A DNA stretch of 64,000 bases from NCBI RefSeq assembly GCF_003254395.2, contig NC_037646.1:8393381-8457380 (forward strand), in the 5' to 3' direction. Below, piece by piece: positions 56,949 to 64,000 of this stretch. Made by a program: the position numbers and the translations under genes. The stretch's first letter is position 1; every line of letters starts with the position of its first letter. This stretch comes from Apis mellifera. Taxonomy: Eukaryota; Arthropoda; Insecta; Hymenoptera; Apidae. The notes beneath the pieces are model-generated. The model was not told the origin of the DNA and ran no database searches. It saw nothing but the letters and a program-made list of their open reading frames with translations.

Positions 56949-58859
56949 AAAAGGAAAGGAAAGGGAAGTGGAAGGAAATAAGAAAGAGAAATTATAAAAT
57001 TAACAAAAGAAAAAGAAGAAATGAAAAGATTGAACAGCTGTATTTTAATACGATACACTTTACATTCTCGTGTGGGACACTTGTCGATGTATGCGCGTCT
57101 GCCGCCTGTGTGCTTTTAGTGCTTTGAGCGTTCGTCGTTTTTCTTTTTTTTTTTCGAATATCTTTGCCCGATATAACTCTTTTTACTTAAATTTTAAACG
57201 ATTATCAATAATAGTTCTTTTTATTAATGATCTGGAAACCGAATTAATTTTTAATCGAGATATATTTTCGACGAGTAAGTTAAAATTGCTTACGCGAATT
57301 TTATAATCGAGGAGAGTTGGATGGACGATCGTTACCTTGTGTAATACGGCGAAACGAGAGAAAGGAAAGAAAGTTATTGCGGAGAAGGAAGGAAGAGGGA
57401 AGGAAGTGAAGAGTTGAAAAGCGTTTAGGGTGTGCGTTAACGTATGCTATGAAATTCGCGAATTATTCGATTCAGGGGCATTGTTAATTATATATTACGC
57501 ATCGTTTTGAGTTTGCCTCGAAGAACAGTTTGGCTAAAAGATAATTGAATTAAGATTGATTAAATAAGAGAAATTAAATAATATTCTAATTCTAAATTTC
57601 GACTCGATTAAAAATTATATCTTTGAAGAAATTTAATTTTGGATTTCAAAAGACTCTTGAAATCGTATTTCTTTTTAAGCTCCAATAGAAAAATTGTTCG
57701 CAAAGCTACTAAACAAGCATTACACAAGAGCCAATTGTTTCTTCGAAATTCCAAAAGAAAAAAAGAAAAAAGAAAAAAAGATACATAAATATATATATAC
57801 ATATACACACATATAAAACGTATATAACGTCGGCTCTAAACGAGCTTTCAGATTAATAAACGATCTATTGCCAGTCCAGAAGCCATCATGATCATTTTGA
57901 CACGAAGAAAAGTATACCTGTTTTCTTTCTCCAATTCTATCATTTATTTAGAAAAATATCAAGAGAAAAAGAGGAAAAAAAAAAAAAACAGAATTCAGAA
58001 TTTCTTCTGGACAGTGGTAGAACGTAATATCTATCCCTTTCATTGTTAAGGGTAGTTTCTCATGTTTCGCACAGGATAAACCACCCTCGCATCGAAGGGG
58101 TTGAACGAGTTACATATATATATATATATACATTGTATGTATCGTGTGTGTGTGTGCGTATGAGTGCGTGTACAGTCGTACAAGTAAATCATTGACGATG
58201 CGATTGAGAAAGGATTGCACAGGGGCGGATACGGCTTTCCGTGCGCCCGTTGATCTCCATCGAGAATTGTATTTTTGTATTTCGAAGCGACACATAATCT
58301 ATATTTTAATCGATCACAAGTCGTATATATATACATATACATACATACATATATATATATAGAACAGCACGATAATTAACACAGAGCCAATTCCACCCTT
58401 CGACGCGATTCATTTCTCAGAGAGTCATCAGCTCTCGACTCGTGTATCATCGATGTACGATTCGATTCATCGAATTTTCCATTCTATTTTTCGCTCGTCC
58501 ACCTCTCGATGGAGGAACGAAAATGAAAATGTGAACGATCCCAGGGTGTATTATATTTTCGTTTTCTTCTTTCTTAATGTCAACACCATTTGTGTAAAAT
58601 TAAATCGCGATACTTCTCGCTACGATCGACGATATATATTTATATATATAAAATCGATCGTGACACCGAGCTCTTGGACTCTTGGAGCAATCGATGAGAT
58701 AACGAGCGATGACAATATTTTTGCAAGGAAAAAATTAGGATTGCTCTGGATATCCGCTTTACAACGTGCCGCTCGTGTTCTGCTTATCGGGGCGAGGTGG
58801 TTATCGCGTGGGACGATAAAAATCGAGAAGAAGGTGTTTATTATATAGTTTTATTATTA

Positions 58860-58860
<1 letters not shown>

Positions 58861-58918
<58 letters not shown>
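58861..58918 (+). repeat. (TA)29 microsatellite
   Basis: A perfect TA run, the longest in the window, in the AT-rich DNA downstream of Oatp74D. Confidence 0.97.
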
Positions 58919-58919
<1 letters not shown>

Positions 58920-60099
58920 GGGAACGAGAGATATCTACGTACAATTTAATCAAGATAATCGTTTAACTCGCGAGACATAGTCCGGATGGATGAAGTGGGG
59001 ACGCGTTTTAACCCTCGTCTTGGCAGAAGAGTTTTCGAGAGTCTCTCTCTCTTTCTTAGAATGAGCGAAGCTATTTTAAAAGTTCCAAGATTTATCCTCC
59101 CCCCCTCACGTAGACGTTTAATAGATCATTAGAGTGTTTGCATGCAGTTTTACGCGCAGAAAATTCACGCATGTTGCCTGGTGCAACTTTGCCAAGAGGA
59201 AGGATCAAAATCTACGTCCTCCATCGTTGCGGCTGTTAACAAATTAGATTTTTTTTTTCGATAATTCGTCGTCTCTCGATGATGATATTTAATCGATAAA
59301 CAAAGTTTTAAACACGGCCTTTATTATTACGGAAGATGAACGGAGACAGAGAGTATTTTCACGATCGAAGCCGTGTGCGTTTTTACAAGTTTTATGCTCG
59401 TTCGAGTTATTTTTAATCGCATTTTTTTATTTTTTTAATTCTTTCTCCAACGAACGAATGCGTCCGTCATAGACATATTTTTCTTGCGAACGAATCTGGA
59501 AGGGAAACGACGACATATTCAGCGAAGAAATCCGCAAAACTCGAGAGACGCAATCTGGATTAATTCGAATTTGACGATTAAAACGATTTATCGGCGAGGA
59601 TAAATGCGATTACGTAAAAAATGAGCACGATAATTTTTTGAACGCATCACGAACGTATGAGGATGAAAGTGAATCTACGAAAGGATTTTTATTCCGTTTT
59701 ATTTCGTTTCCTTTTCGGGATGGGTAGGAGAAGGGAGGGGAGAGTTAGAACCTCTCATGAATGGTGTGTACTTGTGCGTTTGCCTTTCAGTGCTCGATAT
59801 ATACTGTATACATTACTGTATATTATGTGTACGATAGAGCTGTACATAAAGTACAATAATTGCTAAAATAATCATGGCGTGGAGCGACAGAGTCTCAATC
59901 TTTATTCCGTGTGTTGCGCCAGTAAGTTTATCCAGGATAGGCGAATGATCCTTCGCAAAAATTGAATTACGATCCAATTTTATCTCAATATTACACAATG
60001 ATTTTGATATCGATGAGGAAGTTTTTTAAAACGCGGCGAGACGGAGAATTTTTATTCCGATCGTATCCCTCGCCTCCCTCGGATCATTCGTCTATCGTC

Positions 60100-60109
60100 A
60101 ATAAATAAA
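60100..60109 (+). terminator. Oatp74D: Distal double poly(A) signal
   Basis: Overlapping AATAAATAAA, followed by a G/T-containing stretch (GTGCTAATTGCGTCACTGTG). This is the clearest poly(A) motif downstream of the gene and would imply a 3' UTR of about 4.3 kb. Confidence 0.35.
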
Positions 60110-61112
60110 GTGCTAATTGCGTCACTGTGAGAATTAACGATGACAATGATGACACACGACAATGGAAACACTGCCCTGCACTATCCGCTACTACTACTGC
60201 CAGTATCAATGAAAACCATCCGTTTCGATGAACCATCGATTGAATCGACTGCCAACATTTGGCCAATATTCACGATGCAATGAACAAGTTCAAGAATTCA
60301 CGCTCAAAACGCGTTGGCCTTAGGAAAGCGTCGTCCTCCCAGCCTAGGGCCTGCAACTTGAAAGAAAAACAAATCTCAGTGCAGTGACTTTATTCCTGCA
60401 TTTATTTTATATTACTTAACTTTCGCTTAATTCAAGAAGAGTACTTTTTTCTTCTTCTTTTTTAACGATGAATAATATAAAAATTGCAAACGTTCCATTT
60501 TTCACGTCGATCGCCTTTTTCTCGGCATTTATTCATAACGAATTACGAATATTAAAATTATAACGTTGTACATCGTTGTATGTAATCTTCACAGTTTCGT
60601 CGAACAGATTGACACAGTTTTATTTAAGAAGAAATAGAAAGAATAAAAAAGAAAAAAAAAAAAATGAAACGATCACTGGCGGAACACAGAATACCAATAA
60701 TAATTATATTTTAGTAAAAAAAAGAATTTATCAGTAATATACTTGTAGGATATAATCGGCCGCGGGAGCGGACACTACGGTTTTACCTAATTACGATGTA
60801 GTTCTATAAGAGAACCATAATTGCTAGTCTTTAATTTTCGACGTGCTCGCGTGTACCCGCACGTCATTTGCGGATTATATAATGGATGTTTTAAGAATCC
60901 CTCTGTCAGAGCAACTTTATCATTTCATGCGAACGAATTTTTTATATTTCTTTCTTTTCTTTTCTTTCTTTAAATCCCTCCAATCATTTTAATCGTGCTT
61001 CTAATTATTATTCTTTCCCTAAATATTTTAATCGTTCTCTTTTTACGACGAATCTTCGAATCTCTGTTAAATCAATCTCTATATTTTTAATGGAAAAAAA
61101 TTGTACATAAAG

Positions 61113-61118
61113 AATAAA
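61113..61118 (+). terminator. Poly(A) signal next to a Pumilio-type motif
   Basis: AATAAA lies four bases after TGTACATA (61102-61109). If the transcript reaches here, the pair would resemble a cytoplasmic polyadenylation and Pumilio control site. Confidence 0.25.
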
Positions 61119-61275
61119 AATTTATTTCTTTTAAAAAACGCCGCGAAAAATGTTAAGGTTGCCTCCGACATTCTAACTATTCACGTAACGTATATATACG
61201 TGTGTGTATCAGGCGTGTGTAACAAGGAAGGATTAAAAAGTTAACGAAGAGCAGGGAATATGATAAACGACGAAT

Positions 61276-61436
61276 AAGAAGAAGAAGAAGAAGAAGAAGA
61301 AGTAGAAAAGAAGAATATAATGCCATTTTTATGTATACATATATTGTACTAATGATTATTATAAATTTTTTTTTTTGTTTTATTAATATTATCCTTACTA
61401 CTACTACTACTACTATTACTACTACTACTATTACTA
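61276..61436 (+). repeat. (AAG)n and (CTA)n tracts
   Basis: Nine to ten AAG triplets near 61276-61306 and ACT/ATT triplets at 61397-61436, in AT-rich downstream DNA. Confidence 0.9.
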
Positions 61437-62492
61437 TGATTTATCGTCATCGGATATCGATCCTTGTTTATCGATTATTGCTATTAATTGATAATTCGCG
61501 CGGTCGCGAATCATCACCGTTGTAATGATCATGCGCTTTGATTTTTATACATAATATATATCTATATATTATATATATATATATATTATATAGAAAGAAA
61601 GAAAAAAAAAACGGATTACTCTGTAGAGGACGTAAGTGTATTTTGATATAGTGCACGATGCCGTATATGAGTGGGTGCGTGTATCCGTGTATGCGTTTAA
61701 TTCTGTGACATGAATTCTACATGTGCCCGGCCCTCAATCGTCGGGCATACGCAGAACAATGTTCTTTAAATGTTGTTAAGTTCTCGGTACGTCTGTTTTT
61801 TATCCTTTGTTTTTTATCCTTTGTGCTTTATTTTTTTTTCTCTCTCTTTTTAGCCGGATAGATCAATATAGTACATGCAGTTACTTTTCCATCGAGGCGA
61901 GCGGCATTTCGCGTATCGTTTCCGCGTGAAAAATAATTGAAATAATATTGAAATAGGGAATTACTTTCTCGTGTTGGTTCTAGTTCATTTCTAGTTATTT
62001 TTTTTCTTCTTCTTTTAATTTTCGGATAATTTTTTTCATTTTTAACTTCGAATCTTTACATTTTGCATTCGAAACAATTTCCTTTTTCTTTTTTCCCCTT
62101 CTTTTGCGATTAATTATTAATCTCTAATTTCAAAATTTTCACGAGAATGATGCGCGACGTTCCGTTCGTCGACAACACGATTCCTCTTGGAAGATGTAAC
62201 ACGCGTCTCAATCAAGACTGTAAATAGCAAATAGCAGGCGTTCGATGGACCTCCACCTTAAGGTTCCCACATTTAACTCCCGACGTTTAAGTGCCTAAAA
62301 AAGAACAAAAATAAAAAAAAAAAAGAAAGAAAGAAAGAAAGAAAAAAAGAAACCGGAAGAAAAAAATCCTCCTCGAACCTTTGTTGTCTAGTTTCTAGAA
62401 GTGGGTAAGATACTATTTTGACGGCTGGAAGTCACCGCGAGTTGATATTAGGAATTTCAAAGGGCTAAATATACCGTTTCAAGAGTGCTGCA

Positions 62493-62537
62493 ACACACAC
62501 ACACACACATACATACATTCACACACACACACACAAA
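62493..62537 (+). repeat. (AC)n microsatellite
   Basis: Two AC runs interrupted by ATAC units, in AT-rich downstream DNA. Confidence 0.9.
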
Positions 62538-64000
62538 TACACAGATTCTTTCTCTTCGTCGTAGAATCTCTTGGAGTTAGTAAAAAAGGAAAAAGAAAAA
62601 AAAAAAGAAACACTCTAAATAAGTAGCAAAGCTAACAGTAGCGGAGAAGAATAAATAGATAAAAACAGGCAAATAAAAATAAAAAAGGAGAAAAAAAAAT
62701 GGAAAAAAAAATCAGTATAAAAAGGAATATATTTACGAGATGATCAATGTTTAAAAGAAGAAAAAAATAATAATAATAAAAAAAGTTATTACAAGATAGA
62801 GAAACGTTTAAACGAGGATTATAAATGCAAAAACACGTAGAGACGATGAGGAAAAAGAAGAAACAGAGAGGGAGAGAGAGAGTGTGTGTGAGAGAGAGAG
62901 AGAGGTAGAGAGAAACGAAGAAAAAAACATCATTCCCACTTTGATGAATTAATATACGTATGATATATATATATATACACACAAATATATGTTATACATA
63001 TGTACGTAAAAGACGAAATAGTATTTTATCTGATTGCTAGTTTCACGTCACAGTGAATGGATAAAATGTCATTCGACACACCCTCAGCAGATCTCAGCAC
63101 TCTGACGAAACGAACGTGGATCGTTTATTTTTTATTCGCGCATAAAAAGTCCCGATCGTTTCCGTGGAGCGCGTTTACGAACACCGGTGTTCACAGGGTA
63201 CATCGGAAATCGGGATTCACGACTAATATATAATACGTAAGGTTCGCAACGTTTAAAATAATAATATGTATTATTATCACATTCTTCGGGCGGATATCGG
63301 ATTTTTCGAATAAACTTACCAACGATTCCTTTTTTTTTTTGTCTTCTTCTTCTTCTTGTACGAGCGTTTCGATCGCGATAATTGTCCGGGATAAAAATAA
63401 ATATTGTACAACTGTTAGAGCACAAAGGATCGATGTACAAACGCGTTTGAAGCTAAATTGAAATAATTTCTCCCTTTTCCCCTCTCTCTCCTTGTTTGAC
63501 CAACGAGGATAATCTCTTTTTTCTCTTCTATATTTATTAGAAGAGATAAAATTATTCGTTAAAAATCCGATCGCCTTCGGTACAATTGAATCTTTCAACC
63601 CCTGTTCCAGTGATTTATATCGTACAAAGAAGCCGCAATCGATTCGCGATGCAACCTGTGAACGCGCGAGCGCGTGCGTGTATATTAATTATTACAGAAT
63701 ATATATATAACAGAGTATATATATATATATAAAATAAAAACGAAGAAGAAGAAGAGAGATATATATACACAGAAAAGAAAAAGTGTATCCGTGTGAACAA
63801 TGAAAAGATGGAACCTTGAGGTCGCGGCACGGGTCCCTGAAACCGGAAGTACCGCGACGACGAGAGCCGATATTTTGTTGCGCGTGCAGAGAAGTCAATT
63901 TTTTCGATTTACAAAATAAAAGAAGAAAAAAAAACCCCTTTGCATCACTGTAACATACCTCTAGAACGTTTCATAGTTTAAATTAGCCTTCGGGTTATCG

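Larger units (their letters stand above)
55785..60109 (+). other. Oatp74D: Probable Oatp74D 3' UTR and downstream DNA
   Basis: No coding exon follows the stop. AATAAA words occur at 56879, 56943, 57855 and, doubled, at 60100-60109, so the UTR could be about 1.1 kb or much longer. Two TA/GT repeat clusters (58098-58360 and 58861-58918) lie in it. The exact end cannot be set from sequence. Confidence 0.5.
60110..64000. other. AT-rich downstream DNA, no gene confirmed
   Basis: Many TA, CA, AAG and CTA repeats and A-rich runs (62300-62350, 62583-62780). A short - strand exon-like stretch at 60270-60350 has a good acceptor but no recognised product. I see no other coding signal to the end of the window. 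Confidence 0.6.

Overview
The window looks like nuclear DNA of an insect, most likely a hymenopteran (bee, ant or wasp). The only securely identified gene is an insect Oatp transporter split by GT-AG introns. The rest is non-coding, unusually rich in CpG and TCGA words, and full of (GA)n, (AAG)n, (TA)n and other simple repeats. The species cannot be fixed from sequence alone. There is no bacterial gene organisation, no tRNA, rRNA or CRISPR, and no intact transposon that I can recognise.

The gene is Oatp74D (SLCO/OATP family; in Drosophila also called EcI, the ecdysone importer) on the + strand. Eleven coding exons join from 46747 to 55784 and keep one open frame of 742 codons including the stop (741 aa). 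All ten introns between them obey GT-AG. The protein has an N-terminal cytoplasmic tail, about 12 membrane segments, the OATP signature split across exons 4 and 5, and a cysteine-rich Kazal-like extracellular loop on exons 8 and 9. The start codon lies in an exon that begins at a splice acceptor (46595). The promoter and first exon must therefore lie further 5', and a TATA box plus strong splice donor at 11.3-11.75 kb is one candidate.

Region by region: 1-9.3 kb is non-coding with microsatellites. From 9.4 to 11.8 kb is a purine-rich, CpG-rich, promoter-like block. A composite tandem repeat with 124-bp and 74-bp units occupies 18004-19284. A pyrimidine-rich domain lies at 27.4-28.1 kb. Two diverged copies of a short element, possibly coding, lie at 35.4 and 36.7 kb. 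The stretch 37-46.6 kb is further intron or intergenic DNA. Oatp74D fills 46.6-55.8 kb, with one large 3.8-kb intron between the two membrane halves. From 55.8 kb to the end the DNA becomes AT-rich, with several poly(A) signals and Pumilio-type motifs, and is probably a long 3' UTR followed by intergenic sequence.

Long open frames elsewhere are mostly by-products of stop-poor repeats and CpG-rich sequence, often open on both strands. I do not call them genes.
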